64,000 bases of DNA, from positions 81,783 through 145,782 of the forward strand of contig CBDCME010000027.1 of the NCBI GenBank assembly GCA_965218865.1. The letters run 5' to 3'. Positions within the stretch are counted from its first letter, which is position 1; each line of letters opens with the position of its first letter. Below the pieces are notes generated by a model that did not search any database, was not told the origin of the DNA, and worked only from the letters and a program-made list of their open reading frames with translations. Below are positions 17,967 to 26,619 of this stretch, in pieces. A program made the position numbers and the translations under genes. This DNA is from CBDCME01 sp965218865 (GTDB taxonomy: Bacteria; Pseudomonadota; Alphaproteobacteria; JAAXGF01).

Positions 17967-19134
17967 TACCAACCGCCCTTAACATTGCCTTGTGCGAGCC
18001 CACGCTCTGAGGCCGATGGACATGATCTTCCAAGGTCGGTTGGTCAGGTTGTTCCAGGCTTGGCAAGAGGCCTCGACGATGGCTTCATAGGAGTCGAAGA
18101 CACGATTGGAGAGCCAGTTCTGGCGGAGGTATTGCCCGACATTTTCGGCGGGATTGAGCTCCGGGGACTTGGGTGGCAAAGGCACGAGGGAGATGTTCTC
18201 CGGGATGCCGAGTTTGGCAGTGGTGTGCCATGCGGCTTGGTCGAGCAGCACGACGGCATGGGCGTTTGGGGCAACGGCCCGGCTGATTTCCTCGAGATGC
18301 AGGTCCATGGCTTCAGTATTGGCGCGCGGCATGACCAGCGCCGCGCCCTCACCGCGCTCGGGGCAGATGGCGCCGAAGAGATACGCCGAAGAGGTCCGTA
18401 GGTCCTTGACCTGGCGCGGGCGCGATCCCTTTGGGGCCCACTGGCGCACCAGGCTGTTCTTCTGGCCGACGCGCATTTCATCTTGAAACCAAACCTCGAT
18501 GGGCGTGTCCGGTGGCTGTGCCGCTACGATTTTCGCCAAGTGTTCGGGAAAACTTTTTTTAAATTCCTCCTGTGCCCGCGCATCCTGGCCGACGTGGCGC
18601 GGGCGCGCGGAAATATGCGAGAACCCGAGCGCGGCCAGCAGCTTGCCGACGCTCCGCTCGTGATAGTCCACGCCGAAGCGCGTTCGGATCAGTTGCTTGA
18701 GATCGATGCAGCGCCAGCGCACGACCCCATCCCGTTCGGGATCGGGACCGGCCTCGATAGCCCGCGAAAGCGCCGCCATTTGCGACGGCGTCAACCGACG
18801 CAACGCCCCGTTCGGCTTGCGGTCGATCAGACCGGCCGGACCTCCCGCGTTGAACCGGTGAACCCAGTCCCGCAACGTCTGCCGATCCATGCCGCCAATA
18901 CCCGCCGCGCACGCTTGATCCATCCCATCGTAGATGGCCGCCATCGACAAAAGCCGTCGCGCCTGGTTCCCATCATCGCTCCGTGCCGCAAGAACACGGA
19001 CTCTTTCAGCATCAAAGTCGTTTCGCAAAGGAATCGTTGGCATTGAACACACTCCCTTGTTGCCAACAACCTTGAATCACACAAAACCTAGCGTGTAAAC
19101 CTTTGCGCGAGTCAAACTCTAGGGCGGTTGGTAT
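17967..19134 (-). mobile_element. IS630-family insertion sequence, copy 3 (1168 bp, A7 form)
   Basis: Same ends as the other copies, at TA (left ...caacTTA, right TTAaatgg). It is one base shorter because the coding-strand A run has seven A. It sits inside the non-coding 5' region of IS110 copy 1. Confidence 0.94.
17979..19052 (-). CDS. IS630 transposase, intact single frame (357 residues)
   Basis: The only uninterrupted transposase of the five copies. It reads MPTIPLRNDFDAERVRVLA, the HTH region DRQTLRDWVHRFNAGG, then across the A7 tract as EEFKKSFPEHLAKIVAAQPP into the DDE core (WFQDEMRVG, LLDQAAWHT, PPKSPELNPAEN). It is the best candidate source of active transposase for the family here. 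A start a few codons upstream (MCSM) is possible. Confidence 0.93.
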   Translation of the reverse strand: MCSMPTIPLRNDFDAERVRVLAARSDDGNQARRLLSMAAIYDGMDQACAAGIGGMDRQTLRDWVHRFNAGGPAGLIDRKPNGALRRLTPSQMAALSRAIEAGPDPERDGVVRWRCIDLKQLIRTRFGVDYHERSVGKLLAALGFSHISARPRHVGQDARAQEEFKKSFPEHLAKIVAAQPPDTPIEVWFQDEMRVGQKNSLVRQWAPKGSRPRQVKDLRTSSAYLFGAICPERGEGAALVMPRANTEAMDLHLEEISRAVAPNAHAVVLLDQAAWHTTAKLGIPENISLVPLPPKSPELNPAENVGQYLRQNWLSNRVFDSYEAIVEASCQAWNNLTNRPWKIMSIGLRAWARTRQC

Positions 19135-19138
19135 TAAA

Positions 19139-19300
19139 TGGTACAGGGAGCAATGGGTCGCTCCCGGAAGGCTCGTCCGATCCGAAAAAATGACACGATC
19201 AGATCTTCAGCTGACCGCATTTTGTGGATAACGCTCCGCGTTACCCACAAAACAACAACCACATCAACTTTCTATGTTCGAGTGGTCAACTTAAATGGTA
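19139..19300. repeat. Second copy of the IS110 5' non-coding segment
   Basis: Repeats 17815-17966 almost perfectly, including the hairpin GTGGATAACGC/GCGTTACCCAC. Before IS630 inserted, the two copies were direct tandem repeats, joined at ...ggtcaacttaaatggtACAGGGAG. Confidence 0.85.
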
Positions 19301-19358
19301 CAGGGAGAGGGCCGGAACAGACGCAAAAAATGCGTGGACGCGCATTTTGGAACAAATG

Positions 19359-20249
19359 CTAATCCTCCGCCAATAGACGAATTAGGCTGGACGTGTCCCA
19401 GCGACCGCCGTCGCGGGCCTGGAGATTGGCGTAGAACTGGTTGACCAGCAGAGTGACCGGCAGGCGGGCACCGTTGCCACGCGCCTCTTGGAAGCAGATG
19501 CCAAGGTCCTTGCGCATCCAGTCGACGGCGAAACCGAAGTCGAATTCATCCCGAAGCATGGTCTCGGCCCGGTTGTCCATTTGCCAGGATTGGGCGGCGC
19601 CCTGGGCGATCACCTCGACCACACGGTGGGCATCGAGGCCAGCGCACATGGCAAAATTCAGGCCCTCCGCAAGCCCCTGGAGAAGGCCGGCGATACAGAT
19701 CTGGTTGACCATCTTCGTCAGTTGACCCGATCCCACGGGTCCCATCAGCGTCGCCGCCCCGGCGTAGTGCCCAATCAGCGGCCGGACCCGGGCGAAGGTC
19801 TTTTCGTCACCGCCGACCATGACGGTCAGGGATCCGCTCTCGGCCCCCGATTGGCCGCCTGAAACAGGCGCGTCGAGGAAGCCCAAACCACGGGATTCGG
19901 CGGTTTCCGCGAGTTCCCGAGCGAGTTCCGCCGAAACTGTCGTGTGATCGATCAGGACCGCCCCCTCGGCCATGCCGGCGAAGGCGCCGTCTGCGCCCAG
20001 GACAACCTCACGCAAGTCCTCGTCCCTGCCGACACAGGTAAAGACGAAGGCCGCGCCGGCGACCGCCTCGGCCGGCGTTTCGCCCAGGCCGCCACCGTTC
20101 GCGGCGACCCAGGCCTCGGCCCTCTTCCGAGTCCGGTTGTAGACCCGTAACGGGTGCCCGGCACCGGCCAAATGCGTGGCCATGGGATACCCCATGGTTC
20201 CGAGACCAAGGAAGGCGGCCCGCGCCTTCCCGCCGCCGCTCTGTTGCAT
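19359..20249 (-). CDS. 3-hydroxyisobutyrate dehydrogenase-family oxidoreductase
   Basis: 296 residues. The N-terminus has the NAD(P) loop FLGLGTMGYPMATHLAGAG followed by VYNRTRKRA. It continues with FVFTCVGRDEDLREV, then the substrate-binding motif FLDAPVSGGQSGAESGSLTV and the catalytic lysine region GSGQLTKMVNQI. The C-terminal helical domain ends LIRLLAED. These are the hallmarks of the beta-hydroxyacid dehydrogenase family. The basic residues after the loop (NRTRKR) suggest NADP(H). The exact substrate (hydroxyisobutyrate, tartronate semialdehyde, succinic semialdehyde) cannot be told. The stop is 11 bases from the end of IS110 copy 1; the gene is intact. Confidence 0.88.
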   Translation of the reverse strand: MQQSGGGKARAAFLGLGTMGYPMATHLAGAGHPLRVYNRTRKRAEAWVAANGGGLGETPAEAVAGAAFVFTCVGRDEDLREVVLGADGAFAGMAEGAVLIDHTTVSAELARELAETAESRGLGFLDAPVSGGQSGAESGSLTVMVGGDEKTFARVRPLIGHYAGAATLMGPVGSGQLTKMVNQICIAGLLQGLAEGLNFAMCAGLDAHRVVEVIAQGAAQSWQMDNRAETMLRDEFDFGFAVDWMRKDLGICFQEARGNGARLPVTLLVNQFYANLQARDGGRWDTSSLIRLLAED

Positions 20250-20794
20250 GCACCGTTCTCCAAGGTAGCCGGGTACGTCGCGCTGGCGACCATAATGTAC
20301 GGGGAATCGTGTCCCGGGTCATTCTTGGCCCGAAAGATCGCCCCCTTGGAGCCGGGGACGCGGCGTGAGATTGCTGAATCCCCGCGGGGATTACCCGGCG
20401 CTCACGGACGATGTGAAAAGCAAAATCCTTGGAAAAAACGACTTGGCGGCAATTCCTGTTCCGGCGGATGGATTTCCCGGCGAGGCCGACCGGATCGGCC
20501 GGATCAAGACCGACCGAGGGCCCGGCTTCGCCACATTCGGTCCGAAAACCACGGCCGAATTCCAAGCATTGCAAAGATTTGGCGGATTTCGCCCAGGCTG
20601 AATTGGCCAAGTGGGCTCAGCGAAACGCGCCGTTTTCCGCGACCTTGCGCTTCAGATCAGGTGAACCAAAAGAGATCGGCACGTCAAATTACTGCTGAAT
20701 ACGGCGTTAACCTAATTTTTAATAATTCATGGACAAAATCCGATTGGCCGAGGTGGCAAACGTCACAAAAGTTGTGCCAATAATTTCTTTTTTC
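20250..20794. other. 545-bp region without a recognised gene
   Basis: Between the dehydrogenase start and IS256 copy A. An open frame at 20365-20601 (MRLLNPRGDYPALTDDVKSK) has no ribosome site or family resemblance that I can identify. The rightmost 100 bases are AT-rich. It could be decayed coding sequence. Confidence 0.4.
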
Positions 20795-22256
20795 GGCGAT
20801 GTCCCATGCTCTGTTGAAAAAGGCGAGGCAGGCATGGTTGGGCTTCGAGGCTAGGCGGCCTCTTTGATGGTTTCAATGGCGCTTTTCGCTTTTGCCTTTT
20901 TCACGTGATCCTCGAGGGCAGCTCTGAGGATGGGGAGTTGCCGGTAGGCCTTGAGGCGACGGAGGTCTTTTGGGCTTCCAGGAGGCCGGCGGCGGTCCAT
21001 CGCAAGGCCATCTCGGCGTTGCGCCAGCGCTTGACATTGTGCTGCACCATCCTGACCGTTCCCAAGGCATTCTCGATGGCGTTGGTGCAGGCCAAGGAGC
21101 GCCTGAGCTTGGGCGGCAGGCCCAAGCGGATCACGGTGAGGATCTCATCCAGGCCCTCCAGGATGGAAGCCGAAACGCCGGGGGCCTCGGTCTCCAGGCG
21201 GCGCGCCAGGTTCTTCATGAGGCGTTCGGCTTTCTCGGCATCGTCTTGGTCCCAGGCTTGCCTGAGCGCCTTCTTGACGCCGGCATGAAGGCTTTCGTCG
21301 AGGCGCTCGATGATGTTGCGGCCCTTGTGGACCTGGCAGCGCTGGAGGGCGGCCACCGGCCCGAAGGTCCGCTTGATCGCCTTGGAGAGCGCCTTGGCGC
21401 CGTCGACGATGAAGAGCCGGGGCACTTCCGGGTCGAGGCCGCGGGCGGTCAGGTTGTCGAGCAGCGCCTGCACCGTGGCGGCATTCTCCGTGGCACCTTC
21501 GGCCAGGCCTAGAACATGCTTCTCGCCCGCGCCGTCGATGCCAATAGCTGCCAGCAACACGTGATCGCCGACGTGCAGCCCGTCGATCTGGATGACCAGG
21601 AGATCGAGATCCGAAAGGTCGCTGGCCAGGAAGGCCTTCAGCTTCTTGCGCGTCATGGCCACGAAGCGCCGCGAGACCGCGGACTTCGAGGTCGCATCGC
21701 CCGCGCGTGCCGGCAAGTCGCCGCTGGCCTCGCCGGGCAGGCGCACGGCGCGCGCGTACTTGCGGGTCGAAACCGTAAGCAGCATGATGTTCATCGCCCA
21801 GGACTGCAAAAGCGCCGGGTCCGAGAGCAACTCCCAGCTCGGCAAGCTCATCTCCTTGCCCGCAAGATCGCGCACCCGCGGGCGCGTCAGCTTCACCTTG
21901 CCCCCGTGATAGGCAATCTCGCTCTGGGTTGTCCCCCAGCGATGGCCCTGCCGCTCGGCCGTGCGGGCGTGGCGCGCTCCGCAGAGCACCTCGCTATCCT
22001 CGTCCAGCATCTCGCCCAGGGTCTCCACCCCGGCCAACAGGCAAAAGCGATCCACGCTCATGCGCAGATCATCAAAAGCCTCCGGCAAGGCCGGCGGCAA
22101 CAGCGGAAGCGGGATCCCCAACAGTTTCGAAAGGCGGCTGTTCCGTGTAGTCTTGGTCATGGCGTCGTTCTCCTTGATGGATTCAACACCCAGAGCCTAA
22201 CGGTTCCAGGCGAATGACGCCTACCTCACTTTTTCAACATCAGCCGGGACATTACC
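20795..22256 (-). mobile_element. IS256-family insertion sequence, copy A (1462 bp)
   Basis: Ends GGCGATGTCCC and (opposite end) GGTAATGTCCC, followed inwards by TGTTGAAAAA at both ends. A perfect 8-bp target duplication CTTTTTTC is at 20787-20794 and 22257-22264. It is in an intergenic region between the dehydrogenase and the small secreted protein. Confidence 0.95.
20901..22160 (-). CDS. IS256-family (mutator-type) transposase, C-terminus frameshifted
   Basis: 419 residues as read. DDE residues lie in LLVIQIDGLHVGDHV, RLFIVDGAKALSKAI and CTNAIENALGTVRMVQHNV. Family length would be about 435: near 20968 the frame departs at CCCAAAAGACC. The expected tail (RRLKAYRQLPILRAALEDHV) is in another frame and ends at 20851. 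All three IS256 copies share this shift. Confidence 0.9.
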   Translation of the reverse strand: MTKTTRNSRLSKLLGIPLPLLPPALPEAFDDLRMSVDRFCLLAGVETLGEMLDEDSEVLCGARHARTAERQGHRWGTTQSEIAYHGGKVKLTRPRVRDLAGKEMSLPSWELLSDPALLQSWAMNIMLLTVSTRKYARAVRLPGEASGDLPARAGDATSKSAVSRRFVAMTRKKLKAFLASDLSDLDLLVIQIDGLHVGDHVLLAAIGIDGAGEKHVLGLAEGATENAATVQALLDNLTARGLDPEVPRLFIVDGAKALSKAIKRTFGPVAALQRCQVHKGRNIIERLDESLHAGVKKALRQAWDQDDAEKAERLMKNLARRLETEAPGVSASILEGLDEILTVIRLGLPPKLRRSLACTNAIENALGTVRMVQHNVKRWRNAEMALRWTAAGLLEAQKTSVASRPTGNSPSSELPSRIT

Positions 22257-22426
22257 CTTTTTTCGTACTCACCTAGAAAGAAATTATACTCCGTGTGATG
22301 TGCGTCACTTCAAATTTTAACCATGTTTGATATGAATAACACCATGAACAAACCGATTTTTTGTACACCAATATTCCAAGACCACCCGTATCTAGACAGC
22401 GGGTGATATTCAGAAAGGAGAAGACG

Positions 22427-22726
22427 ATGAAGCGTTGGATCTTAATTCTGCTCGGTTTCGCGTTTGTCGCGCTAAATTCCGGTCCGACCAACGCTCAAAT
22501 CGTATGCGGCGAACGTGACAAATTCCTTGGTATGCTCGGAAGAACACATGCCGAGCAGCCCGTCTCGATGGGGATCACCTCCACTGGAGCCGTGATCGAG
22601 CTGCTGACCTCGCCGTCGGGCAGCTGGACCATCCTGATTACCAGCCCCGAGGGTCCCACCTGCATGGTTGCCAGCGGTGAAAGCTGGCAGCCTCTACCGA
22701 GCACGGTTCACGGTTCACTGAGCTGA
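22427..22726 (+). CDS. Small secreted protein, 99 residues
   Basis: ATG at 22427 with a strong ribosome site AAAGGAG seven bases upstream. The signal peptide MKRWILILLGFAFVALNSG ends near TNAQ. The mature part reads IVCGERDKFLGMLGRTHAEQ ... GAVIELLTSPSGSWTILITS ... TCMVASGESWQPLP. I recall short periplasmic proteins of this pattern (CGxRD ... SWTIL ... CMVASG) in alphaproteobacteria, but no function. Two cysteines may pair. An AT-rich stretch of 160 bases upstream should hold its promoter. IS256 copy A ends 170 bases upstream. Confidence 0.72.
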   Translation: MKRWILILLGFAFVALNSGPTNAQIVCGERDKFLGMLGRTHAEQPVSMGITSTGAVIELLTSPSGSWTILITSPEGPTCMVASGESWQPLPSTVHGSLS

Positions 22727-22983
22727 TATTCCCTTGGCAGGATGAATACCGGACGCGCCAGCACGAAAGCTGCGGTGCGTCCGCAAAATTTGTTGAGGTA
22801 AGTGTATAAAATAGTCATCTAACAGATTGTTCTTAAATTTTAATTTCATGTCCAAAGATCGAGCTTATCGGGTTTGCCAAGGGGTGGAATGAGCTCTGGG
22901 ACGACAGATCCGCCGAAGAATTCCAATCGATCCCCTGCCAGTCAAATGCACTCGGCACCAATCGTTTTAACGTTAAATTAACC

Positions 22984-23892
22984 TTATTTCCTTGGTCCTG
23001 GGAACGGCAATCCCAGGCTCCGGTAGCGGGCCGGATCGTCGTCCCATTTCGGGCTAACCTTAACACGAAGAAATAGGTGAACGGGATGACCCAGAATGGC
23101 GCTGAGTTCCTCTCGGGCCTTTTGGCCCACGGCCTTGATCTGTCGGCCCCCCTGCCCGATGACGATGGGTTTATGGGATTCGCGCGCAACGTGTATGGAT
23201 TGGTCGATGCGGGTACTGCCGTCGGAGCGATCGTCCCACTGTTCGGTTTCGACGGTGAGGGCGTAGGGAAGTTCCTGTTGCAAAGAGATGAACAACCGTT
23301 CCCGCGTGATCTCGGCGGCCCAAAGGCGCATCGGAATATTGGAGAGCTGGTCCGCCGGATACATCCAGGGACCCTCCGGCAAGGCTCCGGCGAGCGCCTG
23401 TTTGAGGTCCTCGACGCCGTCGCCCGTGGTGGCTGAAATCATGAATGTTTCGGCGAAATCGCCCCCCTCACCGATCTCGGCCGCCAACGGCAACAATCGG
23501 GCGCGGTCAATTCGGTCGATCTTGTTGAGTGCCAGGAATGCCTTACGGGGAAACTTTCGCAAACCTTCAAGAATGAGGCGCGATTCGTCGCCGTGGCCGC
23601 GCGCGGCGTCGACGACCACGACGACGATGTCGGCGTCATACGCGCCGCTCCAAGCGGCCTTGACCATGGCGCGGTCGAATCGGCGTCTGGGTTCGAAAAT
23701 GCCGGGCGTATCGACGAACGCCAGTTGGCTGGCGCCGCTAATGCAGATGCCAAGTACTCGAAAACGGGTCGTTTGCGCCTTGGGCGTGACGATCGCGAGT
23801 TTGGTGCCGACAAGATTGTTGAGTAGGGTCGATTTTCCGGCGTTGGGCGGACCGATGATGGCGACAAACCCAAATCGTTCGGAGTTCTTCAC
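22984..23892 (-). CDS. era: GTPase Era
   Basis: 302 residues, normal length. GTP-binding motifs: GPPNAGKSTLLNNLVG (G1), TRFRVLG (G2 region), DTPGIFEP (G3), NKIDRID (G4) and ISATTGDGV (G5). The C-terminal KH domain contains KPIVIGQGGRQIKAVGQKAR. Era binds 16S rRNA near its 3' end and is needed for 30S maturation. GTG start overlapping the rnc stop (GTGA), so translation is coupled. It is last in the lepB-rnc-era cluster. Confidence 0.97.
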   Translation of the reverse strand: MKNSERFGFVAIIGPPNAGKSTLLNNLVGTKLAIVTPKAQTTRFRVLGICISGASQLAFVDTPGIFEPRRRFDRAMVKAAWSGAYDADIVVVVVDAARGHGDESRLILEGLRKFPRKAFLALNKIDRIDRARLLPLAAEIGEGGDFAETFMISATTGDGVEDLKQALAGALPEGPWMYPADQLSNIPMRLWAAEITRERLFISLQQELPYALTVETEQWDDRSDGSTRIDQSIHVARESHKPIVIGQGGRQIKAVGQKAREELSAILGHPVHLFLRVKVSPKWDDDPARYRSLGLPFPGPRK

Positions 23893-24587
23893 CGCGGCGT
23901 CCGCGTATCCCTGCCGACGGCATCGATCATTGCCGTCGCCGCCGCCTTTTCCGCCGCTCGTTTCGACGGTCCCGAAGCTTTGACCGGCGCCAAGCCCTCG
24001 ATCGTCAGCACGACCGAAAAGATGGGGCTGTGCCCCGGACCATCGACCCCGACGGTTTCATAACGCGGCAACGGTTTTCCAGCCGCTTGTACCCATTCCT
24101 GAAGCCAAGTCTTCACGTCCTCGGGAGGGGTCGTGGCCGCCGCCATCCGCGCTCGCCAATGCGTTTCTATGAATTCCCGCGCCGCCGGCAGTCCGGCGTC
24201 CAAGTAGAGACAACCGATAACGGCTTCCAGCGCATCGGCCAATATGGCCGGATTGGAACGCCCTCCCCCTTCCTCCTCGTTCCGCGCCAGGCGGAGAAAT
24301 CGGCCGAGGTCAAGCTCGCGGGCAATGGTCGCGAGGGTCTGACCGCAGACTAGGGCGACGAATCTCTTCGACAGTTTGCCTTCGTCTTCCGCGGGAAACG
24401 CGGCCATGAGCATGTCCGCGGTAACCAGGGCCAACACGCGGTCGCCGAGAAATTCGAGCCGCTCATAACCGATTCCTCGCCCGCAGGAAAAACTTCGGTG
24501 CGTGAGGGCCTGGACCAGTAATGCGGGCCGAACAAATTCATGGCCGATTACGGTTGCGGCTTCGACGAAGATTCTCTCTTGTTTCAC
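23889..24587 (-). CDS. rnc: Ribonuclease III
   Basis: I chose the GTG at 24587 (VKQERIFVEAATVIGHEF), which overlaps the lepB stop by four bases; an upstream start would lie deep inside lepB. 232 residues. The RNase III signature ERLEFLGDRVLALV carries the catalytic acidic residues, and DALEAVIGCLYLDAG the second metal-binding Glu. The C-terminal dsRNA-binding domain runs from VKTWLQEWVQAAGKPLPRYE to SKRAAEKAAATAMI. It processes rRNA precursors and structured mRNAs. Confidence 0.97.
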   Translation of the reverse strand: MKQERIFVEAATVIGHEFVRPALLVQALTHRSFSCGRGIGYERLEFLGDRVLALVTADMLMAAFPAEDEGKLSKRFVALVCGQTLATIARELDLGRFLRLARNEEEGGGRSNPAILADALEAVIGCLYLDAGLPAAREFIETHWRARMAAATTPPEDVKTWLQEWVQAAGKPLPRYETVGVDGPGHSPIFSVVLTIEGLAPVKASGPSKRAAEKAAATAMIDAVGRDTRTPR

Positions 24588-25363
24588 GTGATGAGATCGA
24601 TAATCCGGGAATAACGGGTCGCCACGGGCCAGTTCCAAAACTCCCAAAAGCGCGCGCGGCCGTCGGTCGAGAAAAAAATAATCTCCGCTCGACCGACAAG
24701 ATTTTCCTCGGGAATAAATCCGACGTGCGCCCGGCTGTCGGCCGAGTTGTCGCGATTGTCTCCCATGGCGAAGAAATGCCCCTTCGGAACCGTGTAGGTC
24801 CCCGTATTGTCGAGATCACCGTCCCTGGTCTCGTCGAGCACGTGGTAGCTGACACCATTCGGCAAGGTTTCCCGGAACTGCCGGACTCGACGAATTTTTC
24901 CGAATGGATTGCTCACAACGAAATCCTCCACCCGTTTCCGCTGAACCGGTTCGTCGTTGATGTAAAGAATTCCCCGCCGAACCTGAATGCGATCGCCCGG
25001 CAAGCCGACGATGCGTTTGATGTAATCGACATCTGTGTCCGACGGTAACCGAAACACGGCAACGTCACCGCGCTCGGGAGCGGACCGGAAGATACGTCCC
25101 GAAAACAGCGGCAGACTAAAGGGCAGCGAGAAGCGACTGTAGCCGTACGTGTACTTCGAAACGAATAGATAATCGCCTATAAGAAGAGTTGGTTTCATCG
25201 AACCTGAAGGAATATTGAACGGTTCAAACGCGACCGACCGAACCGCTAGGGCGATCAGCACGGCGTAAACGATTGTCTTTGCGGTTTCCCACGCTCCCTC
25301 AAGTTTGTATTGCGAAAGAAAATTCTTTGAGAACGTTTGACGTGATGATTTCTCGTCCGACAT
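24584..25363 (-). CDS. lepB: Signal peptidase I
   Basis: 259 residues from ATG 25363 (MSDEKSSRQTF). One N-terminal membrane segment (TIVYAVLIALAVRSVAF). S26 motifs: FNIPSGSMKPTLLIGDYLFV with the catalytic Ser, DYIKRIVGLPGDRI with the catalytic Lys, and FFAMGDNRDNSADSR. It cleaves signal peptides of exported proteins at the inner membrane. First of the coupled lepB-rnc-era set and intact. Confidence 0.97.
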   Translation of the reverse strand: MSDEKSSRQTFSKNFLSQYKLEGAWETAKTIVYAVLIALAVRSVAFEPFNIPSGSMKPTLLIGDYLFVSKYTYGYSRFSLPFSLPLFSGRIFRSAPERGDVAVFRLPSDTDVDYIKRIVGLPGDRIQVRRGILYINDEPVQRKRVEDFVVSNPFGKIRRVRQFRETLPNGVSYHVLDETRDGDLDNTGTYTVPKGHFFAMGDNRDNSADSRAHVGFIPEENLVGRAEIIFFSTDGRARFWEFWNWPVATRYSRIIDLIT

Positions 25364-25440
25364 CAATGCGTCACCCTATTAAATCGCTTTTGCACTTACG
25401 TTCCGTCACCATCGGATCCGTCTCGGCGTGCGTGCCACCC

Positions 25441-25848
25441 CTATTCCCGCGCGGCCGGCACGGCCGAAATTACGACGACGGCCTGGGCAATGGGCGGCTC
25501 GTCGCTAATGGTAAGCTCAATTTGCGCCGACATGCCCGCCGGTGTGATTTCGCCGAGCCGACGGGCGGCGCCCCCGGTCAGTGCCACGGTTGGCTTGCCG
25601 GAGGAAAGATTTACGACGCCAAGATCGCGCCAATAGACACCATTACGAAAGCCCGTGCCAAGCGCTTTTGCGCACGCCTCCTTGGCGGCAAAACGGCGGG
25701 CATAGCTCGCCGACCGATTGGCCCGGGATTCCGAGCGGCTTTTTTCGACCTCGGTGAAGATGCGATCCAAAAAGCGGGATCCGAAACGATTCAGGGTGCG
25801 CTCTATCCGCCGAATGTCGATCAAATCGCTGCCAAGACCAATGATCAT
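25441..25848 (-). CDS. acpS: Holo-[acyl-carrier-protein] synthase
   Basis: 135 residues: MIIGLGSDLIDIRRIERTLN (metal-binding Asp) and ASYARRFAAKEACAKALGTG (WxxKEA-like motif), then AQAVVVISA. It transfers 4'-phosphopantetheine from CoA to acyl carrier protein. It lies 12 bases after pdxJ, the usual alphaproteobacterial order. Confidence 0.97.
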   Translation of the reverse strand: MIIGLGSDLIDIRRIERTLNRFGSRFLDRIFTEVEKSRSESRANRSASYARRFAAKEACAKALGTGFRNGVYWRDLGVVNLSSGKPTVALTGGAARRLGEITPAGMSAQIELTISDEPPIAQAVVVISAVPAARE

Positions 25849-25860
25849 CGGCGCGATGGC

Positions 25861-26619
25861 TCAGGCGCTACAGGCGCCCAGCGCCTCCGCTCGGGCCTTG
25901 TCCATAAAGGCGCGCATCCGTTTGATGCTCGATTCGAGACCCCCGAAAATAGCTTCTCCAACGAGAAAATGGCCGATGTTGAGCTCCGTGATCGTGGTGA
26001 TCGCGGCCACCGGCGCCACTGATTCGAAGCTGAGGCCGTGTCCCGCATGGCATTCCAATCCAAGACGCTCCGCTTCCGCGGCGGCGTCCTTGAGGCGCGT
26101 AAGTTCCCTCGCGCACTCGCTCGCCGACGTGGTGTCGCAATAGCTGCCCGTATGCAGTTCCACGACCGGCGCCCCGACATCGCGGGCGGCCCCAAGTTGC
26201 TCGAAATTGGGATCGACAAAGAGCGATACGCGGCACTCAACGGCGGTGAGCGCCGCAACGTAAGGCCTCAGCCGCTCGCGTTTCGCGACCACGTCAAGGC
26301 CGCCTTCCGTCGTGAGCTCTTTACGTTTCTCCGGAACGATGCACGCGGCGGGTGGTCTGTGACGCAAGGCAACGCCGAGCATTTCTTTTGTCGCCGCCAT
26401 CTCAAGATTGAGCGGCAACGGAATGTCACGGATCAAACGGGTGATGTCATCGTCGGATATGTGGCGCCGATCCTCGCGCAGGTGCGCGGTGACGCCGTCC
26501 GCCCCCGCCCGAGCCGCGAGCCGGGCCGCACGCACCGGATCTGGATGCACGCCGCCCCGGGCATTCCTGATCGTCGCCACATGGTCGATATTGACGCCGA
26601 GTCGCAACCTATCCGTCAT
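25861..26619 (-). CDS. pdxJ: Pyridoxine 5'-phosphate synthase
   Basis: 252 residues. Motifs: RLGVNIDHVATIRNARGG, GADGVTAHLREDRRHISDDD, LNLEMAATKEML, and near the C-terminus GLECHAGHGLSFESV and ELNIGHFLVGEAIF. It condenses 1-deoxyxylulose 5-phosphate with 3-amino-2-oxopropyl phosphate to give pyridoxine phosphate in the cytosol. The ATG overlaps the end of the DUF2062 gene by four bases. Confidence 0.97.
   Translation of the reverse strand: MTDRLRLGVNIDHVATIRNARGGVHPDPVRAARLAARAGADGVTAHLREDRRHISDDDITRLIRDIPLPLNLEMAATKEMLGVALRHRPPAACIVPEKRKELTTEGGLDVVAKRERLRPYVAALTAVECRVSLFVDPNFEQLGAARDVGAPVVELHTGSYCDTTSASECARELTRLKDAAAEAERLGLECHAGHGLSFESVAPVAAITTITELNIGHFLVGEAIFGGLESSIKRMRAFMDKARAEALGACSA

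Larger units (their letters stand above)
16341..19348 (-). mobile_element. IS110-family element, copy 1, interrupted by IS630 copy 3
   Basis: Shared sequence with copy 2 (30190-31911) runs from GTCTGTTCGAAAA at the mazG side to AAAATGCGCGTCCACGC near 19348, read on opposite strands. The transposase lies at 16345-17679. The 5' non-coding part (about 17680-19340) holds a 150-160 bp segment twice (17815-17966 and 19139-19300), with IS630 inserted between the copies at TA. The outer limits come from copy comparison. Confidence 0.8.

Noticed and set aside
20365..20601. Possible small gene (78 codons)
   Set aside because: No ribosome site, no recognisable motif and ambiguous start; kept only as an unassigned region.
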